Source: Atopobium sp. ICM42b (GTDB taxonomy: Bacteria; Actinomycetota; Coriobacteriia; Coriobacteriales; Atopobiaceae). From it: DNA of 64,000 nucleotides. The first letter of the stretch is position 1; each line of letters starts with the position of its first letter. Below are positions 9,546 to 19,345 of this stretch, one piece after another. The translations under genes and the position numbers were made by a program. The stretch covers positions 1 through 64,000 of the forward strand of contig JDFH01000020.1 of the NCBI GenBank assembly GCA_000564995.1, read 5' to 3'. The notes beneath the pieces are model-generated. The model worked only from the letters and a program-made list of their open reading frames with translations, was not told where the DNA came from and made no database searches.

Positions 9546-11008
9546 TTAACATTCCTCCTTACTGTTAAGCCTATCTATCATTTTAACTATTTTGTTGACA
9601 TTAGTATCTATATCATGAAAATTAATGATGCATTCGATTTCATCATTATTTAAAACTTTTTTAATCTTAACATCACTTTCAAAATATAATTCCTGAGCCA
9701 TAAATCCAGTAAATGCTAATGGTATATTCACTAATTGATGTGATTCAGCAATATTAAATTCTTTTTTTACACCATCAGCCTTAATAATTTCTCCATTCTT
9801 TTGTTTATTACCAAACATATAAATTGCTATACCACATTGAGAAATCATTTCTTCTCTATATTTTTCCCATGTTGTCCGAAGTTGATCACTGTTTTGTGCG
9901 CCTAATGGAAATGGCATTAGTTTTAAGCTTTCTTCAATTTTAATATTCCTGTGATCATAGCAATATTCAGTAATTCCATCTATTACATAAGTCCCTACAC
10001 CTAATCCATATCCATTAATAACTTTATATCCGTTCTTAACCAGTTCAAAAGATAGTTTCCTGATAAAATCCTTAGCTATTTGTGTATTTAATGGAGCATA
10101 AGTTTCTGCACTTCCTGAAAGAAATACAGTTTTTCTTTTGTACCTATTCAAAATAATTTTTAATATCTCTGTGATTTCTTCATAGCTATCAATCAAGTAT
10201 ACTTTTATTCCATATCTATCTAAATCTGCAATCTGCAGTCTTTGTTTAATCGAATCATATTCATATTCGTCTAGTGCTTTTTTATATTCTTCTTCTTCTT
10301 CAAACTTATCCTTATTAGGTTCAACAATTTTTTTAATATATAATAATGTGATCTATTATCATCTCCCAACAAAACTCTCATTTTGCTGAGTACAAAATTA
10401 AAATTGGGATCACTAAAACTGAATCCTAAAAATAAAAAAGTCTTTGTCAGCAATGCTCCTTCTAAAACATCTCTAAATAATTTTCTACTATTAATTCCAT
10501 ATTCTTCATAATCGTCTCTAGTTATTACAGCCTCAGATGGACTTTGAATATCTCCATGCATTTTATATACAACTGCATCATAATTTTTATATGAAAGCTG
10601 TAAATCCTTATCAGCCTTTCTAACTGAAACATTTTTATTATTTTCTTTCAACGCATCTTCAATTAATGTATCAAAATTTGTTGTCCAATATGTAGAAATT
10701 GGAAGCTGTGATAATATTTTGTGGTTCTCCGTTGGTTTTTTATTAGATGGGAATGAATCTAATAAAAGCTCATTAATAGCACTTCTTTTATTTTTATTAC
10801 AATAAAACTGAGCCAAAGAAATCAAATCATGTTTTTCTTTGGATATATCTAATTCCAACTTTTTTGCAGGTTCTTCTAATAACTTTTCCCAACTATAATA
10901 TCCAGCATCAATGGAGAGTCCTGCACCAGCAAAAACTGCTAGTTCATTATTATACAATGCCTGTTCAATAATCCCAATCAATTCTTTTTTATTGACAATA
11001 TTGTTCAT
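9546..11008 (-). CDS. thsA: Thoeris ThsA (SIR2-SLOG NADase) interrupted by a -1 frameshift
   Basis: Two frames together encode one ThsA. Frame 1 (11008-10271) gives the SIR2 domain: AVFAGAGLSID, YWTTNFDT with Asn111, and KMHGD with His151, which match the catalytic Asn112/His152 of B. cereus ThsA. Frame 2 continues to 9546 and gives the SLOG ligand-binding domain (VFLSGSAETY, INGYGLGVG, MFGNKQKNG). At 10334-10328 the mRNA reads A_AAA_AAA. A -1 step there joins the frames exactly and yields 487 residues, close to the usual ~476. Without it the product ends after 245 residues as a SIR2-only protein. The second frame has no ribosome-binding site of its own. Possible causes are programmed or transcriptional slippage, phase variation, a loss-of-function deletion or a sequencing error. 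ThsA depletes NAD to abort phage infection. Start ATG 11008 has GGGAGAG upstream. Confidence 0.85.
10328..10334 (-). other. A7 slippery heptamer inside thsA
   Basis: T7 on the plus strand. In the zero frame the mRNA codons are UUA AAA AAA UUG, so the heptamer is A AAA AAA, a classic -1 slip site. After slipping, the next codon AUU starts at 10328 and stays open to 9546. No strong stimulatory stem-loop or closely spaced Shine-Dalgarno is obvious: GGGAGA is about 27 bases upstream. Confidence 0.8.
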
Positions 11009-11486
11009 TTCGTCTCTCCCACAATCGAAATTATTTCACCAAAATTAATTCCTAAAGAAATCGTAAATTGCAATAAAATCTTCAATCGAAATGTAATCTT
11101 TTTTGATATTCTTCTCCATGATTATCAAGTATTGGTAAAATTACATGGCATTTATCGGATAACATTGGAACATGCTGAAGATAAATCCTGGTGGAATTAT
11201 CTTCAGCATGTTCCAATAAAAAATATAAAAATCTTTTATCGCCAAATTTATGAAATATCATACTTCATCACCTTCACAATTTCTAATTTATCACCCACTA
11301 TTTCCACAAAAACCTCTCACCAAAATGATGAAAGACTTTTAGACAATTTACCTAAATTCAATAACTCCCTTTCAGACCTGCTTTTTTATTTTAAGTATCG
11401 AACAGATTACCAAGGAACTTTTTGCTCCTAAAAACGCTAAAGCGCTGTATTTTCAACGGTTTTTCGGAAGAAACATATTTGTTACT
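11009..11486. other. Gap between guaA and thsA
   Basis: About 480 AT-rich bases that should hold the thsA promoter and the guaA 3' end. The only clear structure is the 21-bp inverted repeat at 11164-11217. The plus-strand frame at 11132-11431 is a by-product of that repeat and has no ribosome-binding site. I found no convincing guaA terminator. Confidence 0.5.
11164..11217. repeat. Perfect 21-bp inverted repeat upstream of thsA
   Basis: Positions 11164-11184 pair perfectly with 11197-11217 around a 12-bp spacer; each arm contains GGAACATGCTGAAGATAA. No T run follows on either strand, so it is not a standard terminator. It lies about 155 bp upstream of the thsA start. Confidence 0.85.
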
Positions 11487-13076
11487 CTATTCCCACTCAA
11501 TGGTCGCAGGTGGCTTTGGAGTGATGTCATACGCCACGCGGTTAACGCCAGCAACTTCGCTGACAATCCTAGAAGAAATGCGGGTCAGCAGCTCGTAAGG
11601 GAGCTTTGCCCAGTCAGCGGTCATAGCGTCGCTCGACTCAACAGCGCGCAGGATAACTGGACGAGCATACGTGCGCTCATCACCCATTACACCAACGGAC
11701 TTAATGTCGGGTAGAACCGCAAAGTACTGCCAAACGCTGTGCTCGGAGTTACGATCGCCTGTCTCGTCAAAGAGTTGAGCATTGTAGGCATCAATCTCTT
11801 CACGGACAATAGCGTCGGCGTTGCGGAGAATCTCCAGCTTTTCTGGGGTAACGTCGCCAATGATGCGGATAGCAAGGCCAGGACCTGGGAATGGTTGCCT
11901 GTAGACAAGGTTCTCTGGCAGACCAAGAGAAACGCCCAGCGCACGGACCTCGTCCTTGAAGAAGTGGTCCAGAGGCTCAATCAGGTCAAAGTGAACGCCC
12001 TCTGGGAATGGAATCAGATTGTGGTGGCTCTTGATAGTTGCAGCTTTGCCGCCGGTCTTACGAGCGCCCGACTCAATAATGTCAGGGTAGATGGTGCCCT
12101 GTGCCAGGAACTGAACGCCGTCCAGCTTCTGAGCCTCGTCAAAGAAGACCTTCCAGAACTCGGTACCAATCAGGCGACGCTTCATCTCTGGCTCGGTAAC
12201 GCCAGCTAGAAGCTCTGCGTAGCGCTCCTCTGCGTGAACGTGAATCAGAGGCACGTTAAACTGCTTGCGGAAGACCTGCTCAACCATCTCTGGCTCGCCC
12301 TTACGGAGCATGCCATGGTTAACAAACACGCAGGTCAGCTGATCGCCGATAGCGCGGTGAACAAGGGCTGCGACAACAGAAGAGTCAACGCCGCCGGAAA
12401 GCGCCAAAATAACGCGGCCATCGCCAACCTTCTGACGAATCTCCTCTACCTTCTGCTCAATGATGTTATCCATGGTCCACGTCTTCTCAAAACCACAGAT
12501 ATTGAACAGGAAGTTAGAAAGCATCTGGGAACCGCACTCGGTATGGTTGACCTCTGGATGGAACTGCGTAGAATACAAGTTCTTAGCAGCGTTTTCCATA
12601 GCTGCAATAGGACAAACGTCAGTAGAAGCGGTAACGGTAAAGCCCTCTGGAACCTCAGACACAGCGTCACGGTGGCTCATCCAAACGGTCTGCTGCTCAG
12701 CGGTGCCGTCAAAGATACGGCTCTCCCCCGCGCGGGTCAGATGAGCTGGGCCATACTCGCCCTTCTCGGTATGTCCAACGGTGCCGCCCAGGGTAACCGC
12801 CATGATCTGCTGTCCATAGCAGAAACCAAAGACAGGAAGGCCAAGCTCCAGAATCTCTGGGTCAATCTTTGGCGCGTCCTCGGCGTAGACAGAAGCAGGG
12901 CCGCCGGACAAAATAAGCGCAGATGGATTGAGCTCACGAAGCTCATCTGCGGAAATATCACAAGGAACAATCTCGGAGTAGACATTAAGATCGCGCACGC
13001 GACGTGCAATTAACTGGCCGTACTGGGCACCAAAGTCTAGAACTGCAACAAACTGCTTGGGCCTGGACTCGCTCAT
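11487..13076 (-). CDS. guaA: GMP synthase (glutamine-hydrolysing)
   Basis: 529 residues. It converts XMP to GMP with ATP and glutamine in the cytoplasm. The N-terminal class-I amidotransferase domain has the catalytic triad Cys86 (GFCYGQQ), His173 and Glu175 (FHPEV). The ATP-pyrophosphatase domain has the PP-loop SGGVDSS (about 227-233). The C-terminal dimerisation domain ends in the hallmark KPPATIEWE. I place the start at ATG 13076 (MSESRPKQ), the normal family N-terminus; the open frame extends 58 codons further upstream, but that part resembles nothing and would cover the promoter region. Composition is typical of the core genome. Confidence 0.97.
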   Translation of the reverse strand: MSESRPKQFVAVLDFGAQYGQLIARRVRDLNVYSEIVPCDISADELRELNPSALILSGGPASVYAEDAPKIDPEILELGLPVFGFCYGQQIMAVTLGGTVGHTEKGEYGPAHLTRAGESRIFDGTAEQQTVWMSHRDAVSEVPEGFTVTASTDVCPIAAMENAAKNLYSTQFHPEVNHTECGSQMLSNFLFNICGFEKTWTMDNIIEQKVEEIRQKVGDGRVILALSGGVDSSVVAALVHRAIGDQLTCVFVNHGMLRKGEPEMVEQVFRKQFNVPLIHVHAEERYAELLAGVTEPEMKRRLIGTEFWKVFFDEAQKLDGVQFLAQGTIYPDIIESGARKTGGKAATIKSHHNLIPFPEGVHFDLIEPLDHFFKDEVRALGVSLGLPENLVYRQPFPGPGLAIRIIGDVTPEKLEILRNADAIVREEIDAYNAQLFDETGDRNSEHSVWQYFAVLPDIKSVGVMGDERTYARPVILRAVESSDAMTADWAKLPYELLTRISSRIVSEVAGVNRVAYDITPKPPATIEWE

Positions 13077-13456
13077 GCATGACTCCGCTTCTCCGGTTTC
13101 CCGGTCACTCTTGATTCTGCGCCGACGCACAATACCGCACGTATGGACACATATCTCTACCACGAATTTATTGCTATTAATAATACCTTCAACCAGCCGA
13201 TAACACCACGAGAGATTGCGCGCGCCAAAAAGTCTTCTTATTCTGCGCAAACAAAAGACGGTAAAGTTCTATAATCTGACAAGAAATGCTACTAATTTCT
13301 AACAATTATAAAACACAAAATATGGCGAGAAGAGCAGGTCAAAGACACTATAACTTGAAATGTAATTGTTTTGTGACGACCAAAACTGGTAACAGTTTTT
13401 AAGTACCTATCTGCAATAATTTTCTCACGTTTGAAATACGAATTGGAGTTTGGTTT
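13077..13456. other. Divergent promoter region guaA / LPXTG adhesin
   Basis: 380 bp between divergent genes. It holds one GGCGAGAA word (13324-13331) and a short inverted repeat, AAAACTG-N4-CAGTTTT (13382-13399), about 58 bp upstream of the adhesin start. Promoter boxes are not clear. Confidence 0.4.
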
Positions 13457-15160
13457 ATGAAAAAAGTACTGGTCAGACTAGGTGTATTTCTTGTTCCTTT
13501 TATGATTGTTGTTACTTTCGTGGCAACATTCGCTTCAGCTGCAACTGTTTCACCGGTTCAAATTACCAGCATGTCTGTGGCTGATGATACTTATACACCA
13601 GTCAATGAGATTACCACTGATAATCTGTACCATATTACAATCAACTGGGAATCTACCGCTTCTACCGTGGCAGAAGGTGACTATTTTGATATTACCCTGC
13701 CCGATAAAGTCCAGTTCACAGCCACACAAAACACAACTCCAATTGAAGTTAAAGATCCTAACGGCGCAACCGTAGCTTGGGCTTACCCAACTCCAGCAGC
13801 AGGCAGCATTTTTGGCGGCACCCTGCATGTTGTTTATACAGACTATGCAAACACCCACACTCAGATTAAGGGTACTTTCTCGCTCTCTGCACTCTATGAC
13901 CGCGACGCCATCAACGCAGGTGATAACACCCACATTGACTTTGGCGTTAACGGCACCGCCGTTCCTCTCAACATGATTGTTCGACCAAAGAACACCATTG
14001 GCCAGGAGTGGCTCAACAAGTGGGGCGGTCCTGTTACCGGCACTGAGTCCGAGGTTCTTTGGTACGTTCGCCTTAACTACTCCGCAGCTAACATGACCGG
14101 CGTTGAGTTCTCTGACTCCCTTTCTGATAGAAACGGCGGAGACCTGCCTGCATCGGTAACCTACATTGCCAACTCTTTCCACCTGTATCGTGCAGACTTT
14201 GATGGAACCGGAAACTACAGCAACCTCCAGGAGGTCACCATTCCTAATGGTGCACTTTCTATTGCAGCTGACGGTCACTCCTACCACCTCAACCTGAGCG
14301 GCGTTGACTTCTCCCAGGGTCAGCGTTACCTCCTGCAGTATCGCACCACCTTTATCCCAGGTATGGCTCTGCACAACTACGGTGTTCTCACCAACGCTGG
14401 CGGTGCTCCAAGAAGCGAGATTGGCTTTACCTACTACTCTCCAAACAACTCCGGCGCCGCAAACGGCAATCTTGTCGGCCGCATCCGCATTATCAAGGTT
14501 GATGCTGACAACGCAACTACCCAGCTTCCAGGCGCAACTTTTAAGGTAACAAGCGTTGCTCACCCAGCTGATTCTTGGACTCTTACTACAGGCGCCGATG
14601 GAACTGCAACCTCCGAAAGGCTCACTACCGGCTCCTACACCATCGAAGAGCTTACTGCTCCAGATGGCTATGTGCGTGACGCTACTGTCTACACCGTAAA
14701 CGTTGACAATCAGTCCGGCACTATCAAGATTATTGAGAACAAAAAGAACGCTCATGCAGACATTCCTGTACAGAAAGTCTGGAATGGTGCAGAGGGCGGA
14801 GCAGTAACCGTTCACCTGCTTGCAAATGGCGTTGACACTGGCAAGACCCTTACCTTGAGCTCTAACAACAACTGGCAGGATTCCTTCACAGGCCTCGAGG
14901 CTTATGCAGCTGACGGCTCTGAGATTACCTACACCATCTCTGAGGACGAGGTAGCTGGCTACACTAGCCAGATCACCGGTGACGCAACTCAGGGCTTTGT
15001 AGTCACCAACACCCAGGTTCCTCCAACTCCAGAGAAGCCTACTAAAACTCGCAAGAAGTCCAACCTCCCCTACACCGGAGATGCCTCTTCTGTTGCAGGA
15101 GTCCTCTTTGGTTCTTTGGCAGCACTGGGCAGCGCAGTTGCACTTAAGCGTCGCAAGTAA
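13457..15160 (+). CDS. LPXTG-anchored surface adhesin, SdrG-like fold
   Basis: 567 residues. A Sec signal peptide covers about residues 1-29. Residues ~30-330 look like paired DEv-IgG adhesin domains: GDYFDITLPD and the VVYTDYANTHT segment correspond to the TYTFTDYV motif of SdrG/Cna-type N2-N3 modules. A SpaA/prealbumin-like domain follows (~340-430, starting IRIIKVDADN with a Lys and the YTIEELTAPDGY Glu typical of isopeptide bonds). Next is a Cna-B repeat (~434-520, VQKVWNG ... VTNTQ). The C-terminus has a basic KTRKKS linker, sorting signal LPYTG at 537-541, a hydrophobic stretch and the tail KRRK. Sortase would link it to peptidoglycan; the ligand is unknown. It is tandem with a paralogue at 15623. 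Confidence 0.9.
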   Translation: MKKVLVRLGVFLVPFMIVVTFVATFASAATVSPVQITSMSVADDTYTPVNEITTDNLYHITINWESTASTVAEGDYFDITLPDKVQFTATQNTTPIEVKDPNGATVAWAYPTPAAGSIFGGTLHVVYTDYANTHTQIKGTFSLSALYDRDAINAGDNTHIDFGVNGTAVPLNMIVRPKNTIGQEWLNKWGGPVTGTESEVLWYVRLNYSAANMTGVEFSDSLSDRNGGDLPASVTYIANSFHLYRADFDGTGNYSNLQEVTIPNGALSIAADGHSYHLNLSGVDFSQGQRYLLQYRTTFIPGMALHNYGVLTNAGGAPRSEIGFTYYSPNNSGAANGNLVGRIRIIKVDADNATTQLPGATFKVTSVAHPADSWTLTTGADGTATSERLTTGSYTIEELTAPDGYVRDATVYTVNVDNQSGTIKIIENKKNAHADIPVQKVWNGAEGGAVTVHLLANGVDTGKTLTLSSNNNWQDSFTGLEAYAADGSEITYTISEDEVAGYTSQITGDATQGFVVTNTQVPPTPEKPTKTRKKSNLPYTGDASSVAGVLFGSLAALGSAVALKRRK

Positions 15161-15211
15161 GTCTGGCGCAAAGTCGTAGCTGCACAAACGTGCAGCTACG
15201 CGCAACGTTAC

Positions 15212-15249
15212 AAGAACGTCTTGTCCTCGTGGCAAGGCGTTCTTTTTTT
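15212..15249 (+). terminator. Intrinsic terminator of the first LPXTG gene
   Basis: AAGAACGTCTTGTCC pairs with GGCAAGGCGTTCTT through G-U and Watson-Crick pairs, followed by T7. A second perfect 11-bp hairpin without T run precedes it at 15175-15200. Confidence 0.8.
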
Positions 15250-15622
15250 GGCGAGAAAACCATCTCTTTTGCAAGGCTCTACGAACTTCTCGCCTCCTTA
15301 ATTGCATACAGAAAAATGACCTATTCGGAATCACGTATAAAAAGTGACTAATGTCCAGCATTTGAATTTACTAGAGGTAATATTTATCCATTTTTATTAC
15401 GTTAAGCTGCACATAGTGCGGAATGTTTGTTGTGAACAATTGTGAAGAACCTGTGAATTTACCTGTACTTTATTTAAAAGGTATTGGAAAAAGAATCGAT
15501 AAATTCCTTGTACCTGCATAAATATTTGAACTTTAAAAAAGCTATATAAATATATACAGAATCTCAAATAAATTCTCTTTGTAATAGGTGAGAATAGACG
15601 TATCTATTGCAAAGGAGTCCTG
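15250..15622. other. Gap between the two LPXTG genes
   Basis: It carries GGCGAGAA right after the terminator (15250-15257) and its complement at 15287-15294, then an AT-rich stretch with several TATATA-like boxes (15540-15560) that probably includes the promoter of the second adhesin. Exact boxes are ambiguous. Confidence 0.4.
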
Positions 15623-17437
15623 ATGAACAAACGACTGTTTAAGCTGTTAAGTTTTGTCTTCATGCTGGTCCTGGCGCTTCCGCTTGCGGCAAAATCAGCT
15701 TTTGCTGAGACTGCAAGCACTGAAGCTGCTACAGGCACCCCTAAAGCGGTTGTCGCAACCATTACAGACTTTAGAGTTGAAGATCGTTTTGGCAATCCAA
15801 CTACCGTTGTTAACAAGGCAAATGTGTATGCCATTGCTATGACGTGGGACGCCTCTGCAAACGCTAACGTAGAGCCGGGCGATTACTTTGACGTCACCCT
15901 CCCTAACGAGATGAGGTTTACCGCAGCTCATCCTGCGTCTACCTTTAACATCACCGATGCAGCAACCGGCGAGGTCATGGCAGTAGCTCACGTCACCCCC
16001 GGTACCGATGGTTTTGGTGGAAACATGCGTGTTGTCTTTACCGACTACGTTAACAACCACACTGACCTGCGCGGTACCGCTCGCCTTGGCTTTACCATTG
16101 ATTCACAGCGCGTTCAGACAGGTACCGGTAAATCTTTTATCTTTACTGTCTCTGGCAGCCCTGTTCCTGTAACGTTTGACGTCACCGCTCCTGGCACCAT
16201 TGGTACTGAGTACCTCTCCAAGTGGGGCAAGATTATCGATGGTAACGCTAACGAAATCCAGTGGACCGGCCGCATCAACTACTCTGGTGGTAACTTCCGC
16301 AACGTCCGTCTACACGACCAACTCCTTGACCAGGGCGGCGGAGATCTTCCTGCAGAGATTAGGTATGTTCCAAACACCTTTGAGCTCTGGAGCGCTCGCT
16401 TTGACGAGTACGGCTCAACCATCCCAGGAACCGCTACGCGCATCCCTATTACCCCAGGTATGCTCACCATTTCTCCTGATGGACAGTCGTTTGATCTTGA
16501 CCTTTCTGGCATAGACCTCAGCAACGGTCAGAGCTTTAAGTTCACGTATCGCACCACGTACGTTCCAGGTGTTGCTCTGCGTAACCTCATCAAGATGTAC
16601 TCCGATAACCCTGAGTACAGCTCCGATTGGGTATATCGCAACGCAACTTCCGGCGGAGAAGGTACTTCTACCCTCATCGCTCGTATCCGCATCGTCAAGG
16701 TGGATAAGAACGACCACAACACCAAGCTTGCGGGTGCAGTCTTTAAGGTAACCAGCACCACTGATCCAACCAAGACCTGGACCATTACCACTGGTGCAGA
16801 TGGTACCGCTACCACCGAGAAGCTCCCTGCTGGCACCTACAACGTTCAGGAGATTACCGCTCCTGCTGGCTACCAGCTCAATACTGATACGTATAACCTC
16901 ACCGTTTCTGCAACCACCGGCGTTATTAAGACCGTTGAGGACGAGAAGACCCCAACAGTTGATGTACAAGTTAACAAGACATGGGTAGGAACTGTCGGCG
17001 GTCCTGTTACCGTCAGGCTCTACAAAGACGGCGTTGCTAGCACCGAGACAGTCACTCTTGACCAGACCAATAACTGGGCTGCAACATTTAGCGGTCTTCT
17101 CCGCAACGATGCAACAGACGGTCACGTTATTGCTTACACCGTAGTAGAAGAGAACGTTCCTGCTGGATATACCAGCGCAGTCTCGGGCAACCAGACTGAT
17201 GGCTTCACGGTTACCAACACCGAGATTCCACCAAACACTCCTCCTACCACGCCTCCAAATACGCCACCAAACACCCCACCAGCAACTCCTCCATCAGAGA
17301 CTCCAAAGAAGCCAAAGAAGAAGCAGCCTAAGCTTCCTGAGACTGGCGACTTCTCCGAGATTGCTCTTGTTGCAGTAGCTACCGTGGGCAGCGTTATTAC
17401 AACGCTTGGCTATGCTCTGAAGGATCGTCGTAAGTAA
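15623..17437 (+). CDS. LPXTG-anchored surface adhesin, paralogue 2
   Basis: 604 residues with the same domain order as the preceding gene, so the pair arose by duplication. The signal peptide ends near AFA-ET (residue 29). The DEv-IgG region includes GDYFDVTLPNEM and VVFTDYVNNHT. A SpaA-like domain begins IRIVKVDKND, then a Cna-B domain starts VQVNKTWVG. A proline-rich wall-spanning linker (about 537-565, repeats of PPNTP) is absent from paralogue 1. Sorting signal LPETG is at 571-575, then a hydrophobic segment and KDRRK. The start is ATG 15623 with AAAGGAG six bases upstream. Expressed from its own promoter and closed by the terminator at 17519. Confidence 0.9.
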   Translation: MNKRLFKLLSFVFMLVLALPLAAKSAFAETASTEAATGTPKAVVATITDFRVEDRFGNPTTVVNKANVYAIAMTWDASANANVEPGDYFDVTLPNEMRFTAAHPASTFNITDAATGEVMAVAHVTPGTDGFGGNMRVVFTDYVNNHTDLRGTARLGFTIDSQRVQTGTGKSFIFTVSGSPVPVTFDVTAPGTIGTEYLSKWGKIIDGNANEIQWTGRINYSGGNFRNVRLHDQLLDQGGGDLPAEIRYVPNTFELWSARFDEYGSTIPGTATRIPITPGMLTISPDGQSFDLDLSGIDLSNGQSFKFTYRTTYVPGVALRNLIKMYSDNPEYSSDWVYRNATSGGEGTSTLIARIRIVKVDKNDHNTKLAGAVFKVTSTTDPTKTWTITTGADGTATTEKLPAGTYNVQEITAPAGYQLNTDTYNLTVSATTGVIKTVEDEKTPTVDVQVNKTWVGTVGGPVTVRLYKDGVASTETVTLDQTNNWAATFSGLLRNDATDGHVIAYTVVEENVPAGYTSAVSGNQTDGFTVTNTEIPPNTPPTTPPNTPPNTPPATPPSETPKKPKKKQPKLPETGDFSEIALVAVATVGSVITTLGYALKDRRK

Positions 17438-17518
17438 GACAGCGTTGCGCAGTAAGTAACGCCATGAGCAAAAGTTGCTCGTACTTCTCGCGCCAAGCTC
17501 TATGAACTTCTCGCACAC

Positions 17519-17552
17519 ATCCCCGCTTCACACGTTGAAGCGGGGATTTTTT
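17519..17552 (+). terminator. Strong intrinsic terminator after the second LPXTG gene
   Basis: A perfect 12-bp stem (17519-17530 with 17536-17547) has a 5-nt loop and is followed by six Ts. Confidence 0.9.
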
Positions 17553-17656
17553 GTGGCAGGTTTGTTTCTATGCAGCACAAAGACGCAAAATTGCGTATAG
17601 TAGATGTTTGACAAAACGCATTGGGCAAAACGCAGATTAAACACAAAGGAGCCCCA

Positions 17657-19345
17657 ATGGCCAGAAGGTCACATTCATCTCAGAATCACGGTCACAACAG
17701 CCGTGATAGGTACGAAGATACCCCTGAGTACGATACAGAGGACTTCGCACAGGACGATTATGACGCTTATAATCAGGGCGCATATCAGCCTCGCACGCTG
17801 GGCAGTGTTCGAAGCGCAGGTGCAAGTTCTGCACGCAACAATCACGAATCCCACGGCTCCAGGTTTACGCGCGAGCCTTTGATTGGCCAGACCAACGTCG
17901 GCGATGAGTGGCCCGAAGAAGCCCCAGCTCAGCAGCAAAAACATACCCACTTTGCTGCGCATCGTGCTGGTGCAGTGAGCCATGCACCTTCTCGCGCCGA
18001 AGGCGTCGGTGCATATTCCAAGAAGCGCCAAGGTTCTTCTCGCGGTCGTGGTCTTAAGATCTTTGCCGGCATTCTGGGAACGTTGCTGCTGGTAGCAGGC
18101 GTAGCGTTTGCGTGGTGGATGCTGGATACCAACTCAAAACTTCGCCAGGGCTTGGACGCAAACCTGCAGGCCACACTGGTACAGGTTGCTCCGTCTGACC
18201 CGTTCTACATGCTGCTTCTTGGTGTCGATAAGGACGAGGGGCGTGCAGAGAACTGGGGTGATTCCGACGCAAACTTCCGCGCCGACACTATCATTCTGGC
18301 TCGCGTAGATCCTAAGAACAAGAAGATTACCCTGATTTCCATCCCCCGAGACACTATGGTTGACCTGGGAGAACATGGAAAGCAGAAGATTAACTCCGCA
18401 TACAGCTATGGCGGCGCATCCGGAATGGTCGAGGCCGTTTCCAAGCTGGCAAATGTCAACATCTCGCACTATGCCGAGGTAGACTTTGAGTCGTTCACCA
18501 AGATTGTGGACTCTATTGGCGGCATTACGGTCAACCTGCCTGTTGCCGTTTCTGACATGCAGTACTCAGGCATCGACCTTCCCGCTGGCGAGCAGCAGCT
18601 CAATGGCCAGCAAGCACTCGGCCTTTCTCGCAGTCGCCACGCATACGACAACTACGGCGCAGGCGACTTCTACCGCGCGGCTAACCAGCGCATGATTTTG
18701 ACGGCCATTGCCAAGAAGGTCCTCCAGCTGGACCCCGTTTCTATGTCTGGTGCCGTGTCTACCATGGCCGAAAGCGTAACTACTGACTTCAACGTTACCG
18801 ATATTGTGGGCCTGGCCATGTCATTCAGGGGCATGGATACCTCCAAGGATATGTATTCCGCGCGTACGCCTACAACGTCCGAGCTCATTGATGACGTGTG
18901 GTATGAGATTGTCGATAAGAGCGCCTGGAAGACCATGATGGATCGTGTAAACCAAGCGTTACCTCCTCTGGAGGATACAAGCACCGATGAAACCGCTGGT
19001 ATCGTAGGTACCGTTGCGGGCGATACTTCTGCGGTCGACAGTATCAAGCCTGACTACACCGGTGAGGTTGCCGTGCTCAATGGCACCGACGTTCAAGGAC
19101 TTGCAGCTCAAAAGGCTGGCATCCTGAAGACAAAGGGCTACACCGCCTACGCCGACAGCTCTCTGGAGCATCCTACCGACTCGATTATTGTCTACGACGG
19201 CACGCGTACCGGTCTAGCAAAGGCCGTTGGTGTTGCAAAAGCGCTGGATATCCCTACCGCTAACATCAAGGCAAACGACGGTTCCTACCCAACTGACGTG
19301 GACATCACCGTGGTCCTGGGCACCGATCAGGCCCCAAAGCGCTAG
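17657..19345 (+). CDS. LytR-CpsA-Psr (LCP) cell-wall glycopolymer ligase
   Basis: 562 residues. A long charged, disordered cytoplasmic segment (~1-130) is followed by one transmembrane helix (about 132-156). The extracellular LCP domain starts near 184 (MLLLGVDKDEG) and includes the conserved RADTIILARVD, ISIPRDTMV, KINSAYSYGG and RSRHAYDNYGAGDFYRA blocks, with the Arg/Asp residues that bind the lipid pyrophosphate. A LytR_C domain (~471-555, VAVLNGTDVQGLA) ends the protein. LCP enzymes move teichoic-acid-like or capsule polymers from undecaprenyl carriers to peptidoglycan. The start is ATG 17657 with AAAGGAG upstream; an upstream in-frame start at 17621 lacks one. Confidence 0.93.
   Translation: MARRSHSSQNHGHNSRDRYEDTPEYDTEDFAQDDYDAYNQGAYQPRTLGSVRSAGASSARNNHESHGSRFTREPLIGQTNVGDEWPEEAPAQQQKHTHFAAHRAGAVSHAPSRAEGVGAYSKKRQGSSRGRGLKIFAGILGTLLLVAGVAFAWWMLDTNSKLRQGLDANLQATLVQVAPSDPFYMLLLGVDKDEGRAENWGDSDANFRADTIILARVDPKNKKITLISIPRDTMVDLGEHGKQKINSAYSYGGASGMVEAVSKLANVNISHYAEVDFESFTKIVDSIGGITVNLPVAVSDMQYSGIDLPAGEQQLNGQQALGLSRSRHAYDNYGAGDFYRAANQRMILTAIAKKVLQLDPVSMSGAVSTMAESVTTDFNVTDIVGLAMSFRGMDTSKDMYSARTPTTSELIDDVWYEIVDKSAWKTMMDRVNQALPPLEDTSTDETAGIVGTVAGDTSAVDSIKPDYTGEVAVLNGTDVQGLAAQKAGILKTKGYTAYADSSLEHPTDSIIVYDGTRTGLAKAVGVAKALDIPTANIKANDGSYPTDVDITVVLGTDQAPKR

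Noticed and set aside
9546..10196. Independent SLOG-domain gene starting at TTG 10196
   Set aside because: No ribosome-binding site, open frame continues upstream to the A7 tract, and the joined protein has the normal ThsA length and domain order.
11132..11431. 99-codon plus-strand frame downstream of guaA
   Set aside because: It is created by the 21-bp inverted repeat, has no ribosome-binding site and no recognisable protein features.
13550..15361. 603-codon minus-strand frame opposite the first LPXTG gene
   Set aside because: Antisense shadow of a clear surface-protein gene; Cys/Val-rich with no domain.
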